This document shows positions 24,650 to 36,564 of a DNA stretch of 64,000 bases, in pieces. Positions within the stretch are counted from its first letter, which is position 1. Each line of letters starts with the position of its first letter. Source of the stretch: Jacaranda mimosifolia (Eukaryota > Streptophyta > Magnoliopsida > Lamiales > Bignoniaceae); NCBI GenBank assembly GCA_018894105.1, contig CM032128.1, forward strand, positions 14,055,001 to 14,119,000. Direction: 5' to 3'. The notes under the pieces are model-generated. The model saw only the letters and a list, made by a program, of their open reading frames with translations, was not told the origin of the DNA and searched no databases. The translations under genes were made by a program, and so were the position numbers.

Positions 24650-25560
24650 CCCAAAGGTACATCCAACACATTGGAGGAGACGCCACGCAAAGGCACCACC
24701 TCTTGGAGAACTAGTTTTGCAGATAATTGAAGAGGTGTTGAAGATATTGTTGGATAATGCCTCTGTTTTAGTTATGGACAGAGCGGTCGCCTAGTATGTT
24801 GAGGAACACCACCCTCAAGAATAACAACAATCCTTATCGAAGTTGGGGGCTTTATCGTCCCCAGAGAGGATTGGATGAATAGTCAAGTTATAGTGAGACA
24901 TTGCTCCTCCCCCTTTACCTTAATAAGTAGACATATAATCATCCCTTCTAGAGTTGACCTTTCTTAGCAACGACCCCACTATTGCCAGAGTCCAGACCTA
25001 TTCACTAATACCTCAACCATCAAGAGGAATAAGGTGCCAATACCTCATCTTAGTCATTGCTCTTCTAAGATGCAGTCTTTTTTGCCTAGCTATCTTAGTG
25101 GAATCATTTTCTCTATAATGGAGATAACCAACCTGCTAAAATTTGATGGAACGATTGACCTACAAGAGCTTTTGGAGAACTTCTTAGTGAGGATGGAGCT
25201 TTACAATCTTAGTAAAGTTGCATACTGCAAGGTGTTCCACACTATGCTAATCAAATGTGCTCTGACATATTTGAACTAGATGCTAACTGGATCTATCACA
25301 GGTTGGGAACAATAGGCAAAGCGCTTCCTCTATAACTTCTCCATCAAACATAGGTACTCTAGGACAGTGGCGTACCTCTTTACCGTAAAACAGAAAATGG
25401 AGAGTCCCAGAGAGATTATCTCAACCATTGTGTCCAAGCGATACACAAAATTCCCTATATCACCCAACAGCTCTTATCCAATGCGACCCAGAGAACCTAC
25501 CTATGGCGGGTATCATTTTAATGATCTCAAGAGGACCAACTGGAGGAGACTTCTCTAACG
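24650..25560 (+). pseudogene. Tat/Ogre-like gypsy gag remnant
   Basis: A retrotransposon gag region can be read in fragments. The conserved plant gypsy gag pattern (target surface 'DG..D..E.L..F...M.L', then cysteine, 'F...L....') appears as LLKFDGTIDLQELLENF and KVAYCKVFHTMLIKCALTYL at 25130-25280. It is followed, after stops, by RTVAYLFTVKQKMESPREII at about 25360-25420. A leader shared with the minus-strand copy at 17.7-17.9 kb lies at about 24810-24950. There are several stops and frameshifts and no intact protein. Confidence 0.6.
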
Positions 25561-26159
25561 CAGTGAAGGCATTAGTGCAAGCAACAAGATAGAACCAGGC
25601 TCACTTAATAGATCCGTTGTTGGGAACTTAAGGAGTGTGTCTTAATGCCCAACATCACCATGGCATTAGTGCTAGCCTTCAAAACCCGACTAGACTCTCT
25701 AGGTAAAAGATTAACTTGGATGTTGAGGTCAAGGAACAACAAGTTCTTAGTAGGATATTGCCCAATCTTGCAAAGAACACAACGGCAACTTTAAATGGTT
25801 TGTTCATAGATCACTATCACCTCTACCTCAACAACCTTAAAGAACTCATCTAAACCCTCGAATTCTTTAACTACATCCTCACAAGCAATGTTGATGAGTG
25901 CCTTCCTAGCATAAGACTTTAAGAGCATTCTCCCTATCTTTACTTTCTTTGGCAACGCACTTTTAGGAGTTTATGCTCATTTAGCAGCTTCACGAACTCT
26001 TTCTTCTATTGAAAATGTTGTTGAGCGAATCTTGCGATCTCCTCGTTAAACCATGCTATCACCACTGCTGCCCCCCTTTGCTTGGCAAGACATCTACACG
26101 GTAAAGTTCCAAGCATGCACCTAAAGGAGCGTAAGTCATGTTGAACAAATAACTATATA
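25561..26159. other. Gypsy-derived non-coding sequence
   Basis: This lies between the gag relic and a hAT terminus and is presumably continued retrotransposon sequence. No frame longer than 60 codons has a recognisable motif. Confidence 0.35.
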
Positions 26160-26900
26160 TAACTATGAGAAAAACACACAGATAAATAATAACTACTATA
26201 TATAATATACTCGTATTATTTCATGTATTTTGAATATAATAAATTTTATTTAAAAAATTATCGTAGATAATATATTATTATATATAATATATCATTTATA
26301 TTTTTCAATAAAAATCTCACAACTTATTTGTATGTATATGTATAAATTATAATTAAAGAATTGAGAAGGAAAAATAATAAACTTAAAAGTTATAGTAACA
26401 TTGAGGAAAATTTAAGGAATTAAATTAATCATCAAAATTATTATTGGTTGACTATATAATTAAGATACTTAAATGTCATTATTAATATTAATTAGCACTA
26501 ATAATCAATTATAAAGTTAATTATTAATTATAATTGTGCTATTTGTTTAATTGTTTCGTTTTAATGAAATTATATGACTCATTATATTGAAAAAATATGC
26601 ATTAACTAGGTTAATGGATTCAGATTTTTGGATATTCGTTAATGGATATCCAAATAATTACCATTTAATATGAATATTCAAAAAATAATATTTAAATTCG
26701 AATACGAATTTAATTGGATATGGATGCTTCTGAATAATTATAATCAAATATGGATATATATGAATTCGATTAATATTTACCGGATACGAATTTGGATATC
26801 ATTGCATAAATATCTCTGTCGGCCGAATATCCAATAGGTTAATCGGATATAAATACAAAAACCATATCTCCAATTCATTTAATATCCGTTTACACACCTA
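26160..26900. mobile_element. hAT element relic, one end only
   Basis: The right edge at 26900, read on the minus strand, is TAGGTGTGTAAACGGATATT. This matches the left end of the 5-kb hAT at 48669 (TAAGGGTGTAAACGGATATT). Similarity continues inward: both share a segment reading AAAAAATATGCATT ... GTTAATGGATTC. The AT-rich part at 26190-26330 also resembles the right part of the larger hAT. A second terminus and target duplication were not found, so the copy is truncated or diverged. It sits inside the gypsy relic. Confidence 0.6.
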
Positions 26901-29440
26901 GGAGAAACACCTAGGAAACCCCTCTTAGCACTTCTCATTGAAGCCCTCTCTCTTCTATCTCAAACTTCGGAGGATTTCGCTAAGTTCTTAAATGAATGTA
27001 GTGCAGCCAATAAGACACTCTCTATAAACTTATCAGATTTGAAGGCCTGCTAAATCTCAACTTAGACGAACGTTGGATAAATTTGAATCCCACACAAAAT
27101 ATGACTAATAAAAAGTAATTAATTAATCAGTTTATTTTAATAAATTATTATAAAGTAAAAAATAAAATCCAACTTTATATTACATTTTTTATATAAAAAT
27201 AACTTTTTAATTAAAAATGAGGCTTTATGATATAGTGAATTAAGTCCGAAAATGGTTGGCCGATTTAGCGTTGGTACCCAAATCAAACGAAGAATGGATG
27301 ATGTGCATCAATAATTAAACAAGGCCTCTCGAAAAGACCTTTTCCCGTTTCCTAGGATAGACATACTAGCATACTCCACCGCCAAGTGAGAATTGGTGGA
27401 CTTCCTGGCATACCTAGGATACAACAACGACTGCAAATAAATGAAAAGGCAAAGGAAAGGATAAAATTATAGGGAAAAGTGATCATATACTTGTGCTAAG
27501 TTCCCAGCAACAAGCTCAATCAGCTAAGGAAAAGAATAAACCTCCAACTTGCCTTGACCAAATAAATTAATCCTACTTAACAAATCCCTACTCTATAGGA
27601 GGTCTCATAGGTATCCCAGTGAGATTCAAGGCATAAGCTCCTCCTCAGCCTGTAAGAGAACAATCCCTTACCCTTGGTAGAATGATAAGCCATGGGAGAG
27701 CCAGTAATAGAGTGAGCACACTTCTTAGTCGCTCTCAAGACCTGTAAAACCACACCACCCTCCAAGCCTCGATCAATGTATCAAAAGAGAAAGCAAGGAT
27801 TCCCAAGGCCACCTCCATTCCACGACCTCAAATGAGGCCCCTCAAGAATGTCGCCACTCTCCCTCCAATTGGCCTCTAAGATAAATTAATCTTCTTTCCC
27901 GGAACACACAACTAAACTAAGTCAGCTTGATAGATAAATTTACATATGCATACAAATTAAAAAGAAAAGAAAAGAAAAGCCAAGCAAGCATAAGTGCCAA
28001 GGGAGGAATGTCCAACCCTACAAATATAGAAAATGAGCATTGCGTATAAACAAAGTATTGGTAAGTAAGAAACATTGAAGGAAAAAGTAAACAACCTTGT
28101 AGAAGTGAAACACTCTCAAAGGATCTAATTGAAGCCTCTACAAATGCACTTAAAAAGGTCAACTGCTCCACATGAAGGGGACTCCCCAACCTTTATCTCT
28201 TAAAAAGAAAGAATGGTCCTTGCAAGGCCCCCAAGAAGACACCACAAAATTCAAGAACCTACACCCTACTAGGAAAGAAGAAGTAAAGTGGTTCCTTTAG
28301 AATATTCCTAACTACGAACAAAGTTTTAAAATTATCCACTAAGACTAGAAGACCGAACTCCCCAAGATGATGTTGAAACCCCAAAAAGTACATAAATGAG
28401 TTCAGGACAAATTGACTCAAGCATAATCCATAACTCATGATCACGTCACATCCAATAATAAATAATTAGGAGGAATAGAAAAACCACTACTAAAATAACC
28501 ATTATAGTTAGTTCAATACCCACAAAGGTGCAATACAAGAGCATGGAGCACGAACTTATGCTTGCTAGAGATATTAATCCTGCGACTCTAAAGAACTAAC
28601 TCCTCCAAAGAAAGCAAACTAGACAAATTGCTAATACTAGACAGACTCTCATAAAAAATGGAAACCTCCTCTGATTTCTCCCCGAATAGTCCTTTTCCTT
28701 AAACTATGACTCAGATCTTAATTCAAACACCCTAAAGACTAACTAGGAACTAGCTCTCTAATAAGAGACTAATAAACACGCTCATGATGTTCAACTACAC
28801 AACATGGGATAGGATGATAAGCATTGCCAAGGAAGGATCCTCGACCTCATGATCCCAAGAAAGCATGGAAACCCAACAAGGAACATGGCCCATGCATCCA
28901 CGTAGCCCCAGTACAGCTACCTAAAGATGTAGGTGATTAGGCGGCACGATTGCCTGCCTAGGCACTCGTCCATAGGGTTAGCTACCCTATGAGCAGCTAC
29001 CCCTAGCTCCTAGAGGACATAAGAGGGCAACACCACAGTTGTCCCTTAGGGAACCAACTTAAAGAGGAGCAGCCCCCTAAAAACCCGATGTAGTAGTGGA
29101 CTACCAGTGCCACCACCAGAACCAACAATGTCAACACCAAGTAGTCATACCCCACAACTATCACCCCTACCCCATATCCCATCAAAGCAACCATAACTCT
29201 ATTTTTTCTCTCTCTACCCACTAAGTTCAGTAACTCCTCTTAAGTGGCCTAACTCACTAAGCGTCTTTCTCCTAAGTGATGACCAATGTAAGAAGTTAGA
29301 AGGAGAAAAAGAGGACGAGCAATACTAACCTTTTGAACTCATTCTACTGTCCCCAATGAAAGACGACTAAGAGATGAACAAAATAATATAGCCAAGGCTC
29401 TCGAGAAGTACACAAGTTACGAGCAAAAGGCAACCACCAA
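26901..29440 (+). mobile_element. Continuation of decayed gypsy element with RT trace
   Basis: At about 27310-27425 a plus-strand frame reads LNKASRKDLFPFPRIDILAY, then ELVDFLAYLGYNN. This is the reverse-transcriptase region usually seen as DLNKACPKDPFPLP...DAYSGYNQ, here with stops and substitutions. It is in the same orientation as the gag relic at 24.65 kb, so both probably come from one element. Beyond 27500 the sequence is too decayed to assign; the small open frames there show no domain. Confidence 0.45.
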
Positions 29441-30680
29441 ATATTATTTCAAAAAATAATTATATATAAAATAATAAAAAACAATAATAACGATAAATAA
29501 GTACAAAAGAACAAATAAAAATATGTATATATAAATAGAAACATAATAGAAAATCAGTCGATGATAACATAAATAAGTAACTAACCACGATAAAGTAAAA
29601 CTAAAAAATGAAAACCAAAATAGAAATTGCATTTTAAATTCGAAACAGGTTATTTCCAATCAAAAGTAGGGGATAGATGATAATATCCCACTTATGCTCT
29701 AGAGACATCTAGGTAAAATTATAATAAAGTACAAAATATGACTTGTTTGATGAGCCATAGAGTCTACTTGGTTGGCCGCCAAGACTAATAGAATGATCCA
29801 CTAAGAAGTCAACCAATGTAAATATCAATAACCATGGCCAAAAAAGGCATCTAATGATATATGAATACTAAAATAGTAGCCAAAAAGACATCTAATGATA
29901 TATTAATCAACTTGAGCACTCTTTCTAGGCAAGCGCACTTGAAGCAAAAACCCACAATTTCATAACTTCCAGAAAGATCCTCAAATCCAATTTGACGCAA
30001 CATCACATATATATATATATGTATGTATGTATTTAATATAAAAGTATATAATATATATGTGTGTGTATTATGTGTGTATATAAATATATTTTAATGTATT
30101 ATTTCTTGTAGGGGGCTTTTATGTAATTTTATTTTTTAGTTTTTATTCTTTTTTTAATTTTTCAATGAGAATTAAAATGGACACTTCATCTGATCCATCA
30201 ATTTTATACTAGCTCATTAATGTAGAGGGTAATTATAATTTTTCAATGCTTATCAAGTATGATCTATGAACATTACCATTAAGAACTAACAAACCATTTC
30301 CCCAACACATAACTAATTCATATGTGATGCACAAATAATATGTAATTATATGCAAAATTTAACCAAGAATAATTACGTTGGATTCATATCTTGAGGTTGT
30401 TTCACTAATCACTTTGTTGATGCCTTCACCTTACTTCTATGTGTAAAATTACTCACAAAATTGAAGCAATTTCCTGTTCCCCAACTTAAAATGCAATGTC
30501 CTTAGTTCTGTAATATGTTTTCATCCAAAATAGGAATCCCTATGCATATGGAATTCTACCTTTAGAATTCTATGATTTTGTATGTTATTTAGGAATAATA
30601 GATTTTCTTCTTCTTCTTTTTTCTATTTGAATTATCTATTGAATTCTTTCTCTCTTCTCCGTTTGTTTTTGTTGTGGAGA
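29441..30680. other. AT-rich non-coding with a dinucleotide tract
   Basis: Alternating TA/TG runs lie at about 30008-30090. No genes or repeat termini were recognised. Confidence 0.5.
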
Positions 30681-33600
30681 AAAATCTCTCAACATATACA
30701 CCCATATCAAAGATAATGGATATAAAATCTAACTTTATATGCTCCATCTTCTTCCATTCTCAAAGTGATTATATGGGAGTGGTGTGGGAAATTTGTGAGA
30801 AGTTCTAATCCCCTCCAATTTTTCATTAAGCTATTCACTAATATAGGTCAACAAAATAGGTCAGGTCAACCCACATAGGCAAACCCATTTTCTAACATCT
30901 CCCTCTCGCACATGAAAGCTAATCACACATTACAAGGAGATTAGTATGATATACTACACACTCTTAAAAAACTTCATACTCGCAAGTAAGTTGTATTGCA
31001 GCAATCATGCTAGAACTTAAAAGCCATACACCAACTAAGGATATACATTAGCTCAATTCTTCACATATTAGAGCTCATATACTATACATCAATTAAGAAT
31101 ATACAAGGGCTTAATTCATATACTAGAGCTGAAAAGCTATACACCGATTATAGTAGCTCAAAATGAGGATATTTAGCTCGTTATACCCTAGACTTCTTTT
31201 CACTACACCTGTCAACACATCTCTTCTCCCTCAAACAGCATGTAAGAGTATACATGACTTAAGCTTATCTAAAATATTCATAATTATGTTCCAAAACTCC
31301 AAGTTTAAAAATAATTGGTTAGCCAGTGAATACAAGGTGTAAAAGACAGTCATCCTTTCCTACTCAAATCTTTCAACTCTATCCCAGTTGCTTTCCTAGA
31401 CATGTATCACATTACCGAATTATTCATGGTAATTTAGTAACATCCTAAAATAGCAACACTAAAATAATATTTCAAGAAATAGCCTAAAGTCATAAAGGTA
31501 TAGTTAAGGTTATATAAACATCTAGGTCTCACATGATGAGAAAAGAGGGACTTATTTGCTCATTACCCACATGGCCATCTTGAGACACGCAGTATGAGAT
31601 GCATGATACGATAAATTTATTCTCAATTGGAAGTGTATATCATTAGTAATCAAATGGAGTACCATACAGATCTTAGCTCAGACGAATCAACAACTAACTT
31701 GAGTTATCTCCTTTTGATTTTCCTCAATATATAGTAATCACAAGAAAACTCACATTTGGCTATTTGGCAAGCTTAATGGAGTGTGGAGAATCTACTTCAA
31801 TTACCAAACTTTAAGTAGTAATCTTATCTTGGTCACAAAGACTAAGGGGGCATTTGTATCAAATCAATATTACCTCATATCTGCAAGTTACTCAACATTA
31901 GACGCAATTGCTCATGTGAGAGAGCTAATTTTCACTTGTCCGACATACTTTTAAAATTGAAGTCATAAATCATGTAGTCAAATAGCATTCAATCATTATT
32001 GAATTCAATAAGCATTTAAATCATAAATTATTACATAATTTTAATCTCATTCTACGTGACCCTGAAGATTTTAACATACTCATAAAGAAACTTATCTGGA
32101 TATTAACCTAGTGAAATGTCAATCACCATTGCATACACTTATATTTCAATGTCATCTCCTTCTTTTCAAATATGTCTCTAATAAAGTTGAATTTACCATC
32201 TCTGTGTTTGGTTTTTCAATGATATTTTGAGTCCTCAAAATAAGCAAGTGGTGACTGGTTATCATAATAAATAGTCACAGCTCCCACATAATTGCTTACA
32301 ATGCAAACAATAAAAAAATCCCTTAATCAAACACTTTTTGGTACTGCAAAATACACAAGTCATGAACTTGATTTTCATTTGTGGATAATGACACACATTT
32401 ATTTCTTGCCACTTCAAAGAAATAGCGCTATTATTAGGCAAGAAAATATATCAAGAGGTAGTTTGATATTCATCCAAATCACCTCTCAAATTAGCATTTG
32501 TGTATCTTTTCAAGGATAGATCATTTCCTTGATAGCATAGGGAATAATCTACAACACCCTATAGGTATCAAGAGAAATTTTCTTATGAGAATCCAGTTTT
32601 CTTCCTAGATTAACTTGATATCTACTGATTAGACCATAACATCACTAATATCAAAAAGATTACCCATCATAGCATACATCAAAAGTCCAACAATAACTAA
32701 ATGTGGAACCTTGGACATCCCAAATTTTCATAAAATTCTCTAGACGCACCTCATGGCATAGACCTTTGCCTTTAGTCATTTGAGTATAAATGGGCTCATC
32801 ATTTTCTATTCCAAATTATTCTAATGCCTTTTTATGTACGGTCCTTGATACAACACAAGTAATCTCTTAGAACAATCTTTATGGATTTCTAACACCCAAT
32901 ATGTAATTTGTCACAACCATTTCTAATAGGTCTCTAGATATTCCTTAACATTTTTGGCTAATAATATATCATTGACACAAAGAAATAAAATTACAAATCA
33001 TTCATTTGGACCTCTTGAGATAGATACAATGGTCTTCATCTATCCAAATGAAATTAAAAGAGATAACAACTCTATAAAATCTCGAGTACCATTGTTTAAA
33101 AAACGACTCTAGTCTATAGATTGATTCAATCCATAGACCTTATCCTTTTCACCTTATATTGCAAAATCTACAAGGTTGTATTGAAGCTAGCTACTATTGT
33201 CAGCAACAACCGAACGGAAGTAAACCTCTCAACTGGTGAAATAGTTTCTTCATAAAAAAATACTCTGTAGTTGAGTATAACTTTTTCCACCAGTTGAGCC
33301 TCATAATTGCTAACTTACATTAGCCTTTCTCTTATCTTGAGAACCCACTTATTCCCAACATGTCTGTAACCAAATGAAAATGCAACCAATTCCCAACCAG
33401 AGTTTGTTCTCATTTGATTCCATTTCTTCTTCCATTGCTTTCACACATTTACCCTTGTAGGATAACACAAAGCCTTACTCACATTTTTAGGCTCTACAAC
33501 ATTTTATTAATGAATTACCTAAAAAAAAATGTGCTCTTTAGATTCATCTTCACTTTTGATGAGTCATAAGAAACATAGCTCTCAATTTCAAAATAACATT

Positions 33601-35640
33601 TGGGCTCGATTTTCCTGTTACTCTTTTACATTCAAATATATTTTCTAGTTTTCATTGATCTACGTAGTAGATAGCCGTTTTTTGAATCGCCCAAGTAGGA
33701 AATAAAGGATTATCTTCCTTCATATTATCTATCTCTAATAGAAAAATCTTCTTCCAAAAATATTGTGTTTAATAATTCAATCTCTATTATAGTTTTGTAT
33801 TCTAGATCACCCATGAACATATATAACCTTTTAATTGCTCAAGATATATCATGAGGATACATTTCTTTCCTAGAGGACCTAATTTTTCAAAATTGTTAGA
33901 ACAGTCTAAAATATGAGAAATTGACCCTTAGGTCCTAAGGTTACTTAAGTTAGATTTCCTACCAGTCCACAGTCCATATGATGTAGATGGTACTTATTTT
34001 GAAAATACCCTCTTCAAAAAATATAAGCCACAGCTAGCAACTTATTTTCCCCAAAAGAAATTGACAAGTTTGGCTTGCGCCTTCACAAATATCATCATGT
34101 CCAACAATATTTCTATTGCTTTAGATTTATTGAATCATATATATCTCAAATGATTAATTACAATGGAAATTCCATCCCATTGGCTTTTCCAAATGATTTT
34201 TTATGCCATCTTATCAACAAGACAATGTTCACAAAATTAACTTTGAGAGTGAATCGAATAGTTCAACCTTCATTGGTCCATTCAGTTTGTCTTAGCCAAT
34301 ATGACCTGATCTAACATGCAAAATATGAATATCTATACTTGCATGAATAGAAGAATATATATTTAATAAACCAAGCAATCAATTTAATAGTCATAAAAAC
34401 AATTACAAGATGTCCACTATTACAATAAGTGTTGTTGTAGCAAACATGAATCACATTGTTTTGAAAATCAAGCTAAAGCCTAGTCTTAGAAGAACAACAA
34501 TTAATATCAAGCATCATCAAATCTTGAGTGTATAGGAAATATCATGTAGGACAAGATTTAGCCATTATGCAACTCCAAAATTGCATGTGTTAATTCCCTT
34601 AATTTCCACTCTAGGATTGTTCTCTTAATATAACCACCTAATCCCATAAGGAGCTTGGTGATAAATCCACAAGCACTTCATATTGCGATTTGGATTAAAA
34701 TTGTTTTCTTAGGCTTTTTCCAATTCATATTAACCGTCTCCTTGCCCTTCTTGCTTCTCCAATTCATATTATCTTTAAAGCTCTCAATTTCTTTTGAAGT
34801 GGACTCCACCACAAAGGAAATAACAATGGGCTAAGTAACACCAAGCCACTCATCTCCAAACTTTACTTGTTGGAAAACATCAACAAAAATGTAATGTTGT
34901 CACTAACTTTCAGATGCTCCCACTTGCTAGAAAGGACCTATTAAAGCTTGAAATTACTTTTCAAACTCGTGAATGAGACTATCAATTACAAAGTTAATTC
35001 AAGATAGCTTTAGCCATAGAATCTTCTTTTTTACAAGCTTGATAAGTTTCTTATTCACAAATTTATTGAGTAATATTACCTACTCTTGGGTTTTGTATGA
35101 TCTAGTTGATATCTTTCAAGACATCTTGCTCTTTCAACACATACCAGATGTTCACCATGAAGTTTATTTCTTTTGACTTTTGTTCAAAAACAACTAAGAT
35201 TAATTTTGATGTCATGGTCTTTTTTATTTAGGGGTTTTCATTTATCATTTACATTAATGCTTATCTCTGTACATATATAATTTTGCTTCAAAAGTTCACA
35301 TAGTTCCCAATCATCACCCATAAATCAAACATTGTATTTCACAAATTTAATTTCAAAGTAGCAAATTTTTTATCAATTTTAGGTGAGAATTACACACGTT
35401 TTTCTAACCTAAAACTCCTTTTCAAATAAAGCATTCGTTTCATATTTACAGGAACACATCTTGTATAATTAAAGAAGTAGAACAAGTGGGAATGGTCTTT
35501 GATATGGGTGTATATCGGTGTGGGAGTTAAGAAAAGTTCCAACTCTCTCCAGATTTTCATTAACCTATTTGTTGATACAGGTCAGTAAAATGTATAAGCA
35601 GACTCATTTTCCTATAATATGTAAATCAAAGAACACACTG
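30681..35640 (-). mobile_element. Decayed Ty1/copia retrotransposon
   Basis: On the minus strand the sequence preserves copia pol in pieces. A reverse-transcriptase stretch lies around 33130-33000 (QWYSRF, then DEDHCIYLKRS). A segment of the 'KVLERFGMKDC..DTPVAKGDK' kind lies near 32830-32700. RNase H lies around 32540-32300 (ANLRGDLDEYQTTS, NNSAISLKWQ), followed by 'TIYYDNQSPLAYF'-like sequence near 32280-32200. The LTR near 30.7-30.9 kb begins (minus strand) TGTTAGAAAATGGG at 30897, right after a purine tract, GCGAGAGGGAGA. A diverged counterpart lies near 35490-35620. Many stops and frameshifts leave no usable protein. Exact outer limits are uncertain. Confidence 0.6.
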
Positions 35641-36564
35641 GAACAATCTCTCCCTCGTGTATAAGGTATCGGGTGCTATCTCAAATTCGTTTGAAGGGAT
35701 TTTGCTTAAAATTTATTAGTAATATTTATCATTTTTCTGACATGCCTATTAATTGATTTTGTAAAGCGTCAAAAATCAGCATTTAAAATTCTTTTCTTTG
35801 GTGACAAACCAAATTATGCATTATTATAGCCACTAATATCCAAATACAAGTGGCTTCAAATCTGGCTACTTTTGTCTATTCTGCTGCATAATGAACAAAA
35901 TATTGATTATTCATCCTAATTGTGCTTTTCTACATAAATTATCACTCATATATATCATTTTTCTGAATATATTTTCTCATCTCATAAAATGACATTGAGA
36001 AAAAAGAATGTTTTCCCTAGAAAATTCAAATAAAAATTTAACCACATTTCGTAACTATTACCATCTTCCCACACCGGAAGAGAAAACGGGGAAAAAGAAC
36101 AAAAACATAAGTGGGCTTATTGTGGTTTCAACGATGTTGAACTGTATGCATATATATATATATATATGGATATATTACCCAGTAAATAAGATTAATACAC
36201 ATCCTCCATTTCAAGATATTTGATAGCTGTTGTACCACATTGTAAACCCACCAACAATGAGCCAAATAAATAATTTACCACATCAAGTGCGACTATTTGA
36301 ACTAACACGGTAATTTTGGTAAATCTTAAAAGGGTACCCTTACATAAAGAGTTTACACGAGTCAAGATTCATTAAGCTTTAAACTCTCAAAAACATTGGA
36401 GCCAAAACTCTGTATGTACATGTGGCCATCACAACCCATTCTACTTATATCTCGATTTCTCGTTCAATTAGAGACACCAAAAACTGAAAGAGATAACAAA
36501 TATCTCTGGTTCTGGGTTTACTCTCAACTGGGCAGCCCAGCTATTTGCCATTTCTCCAACAAAA
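35641..36564. other. 3' flank of TFIIA-L
   Basis: This non-coding stretch has a short (TA)n run near 36150-36168. It should contain the 3' untranslated region and polyadenylation site of TFIIA-L on the minus strand; no single signal was singled out. Confidence 0.5.
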
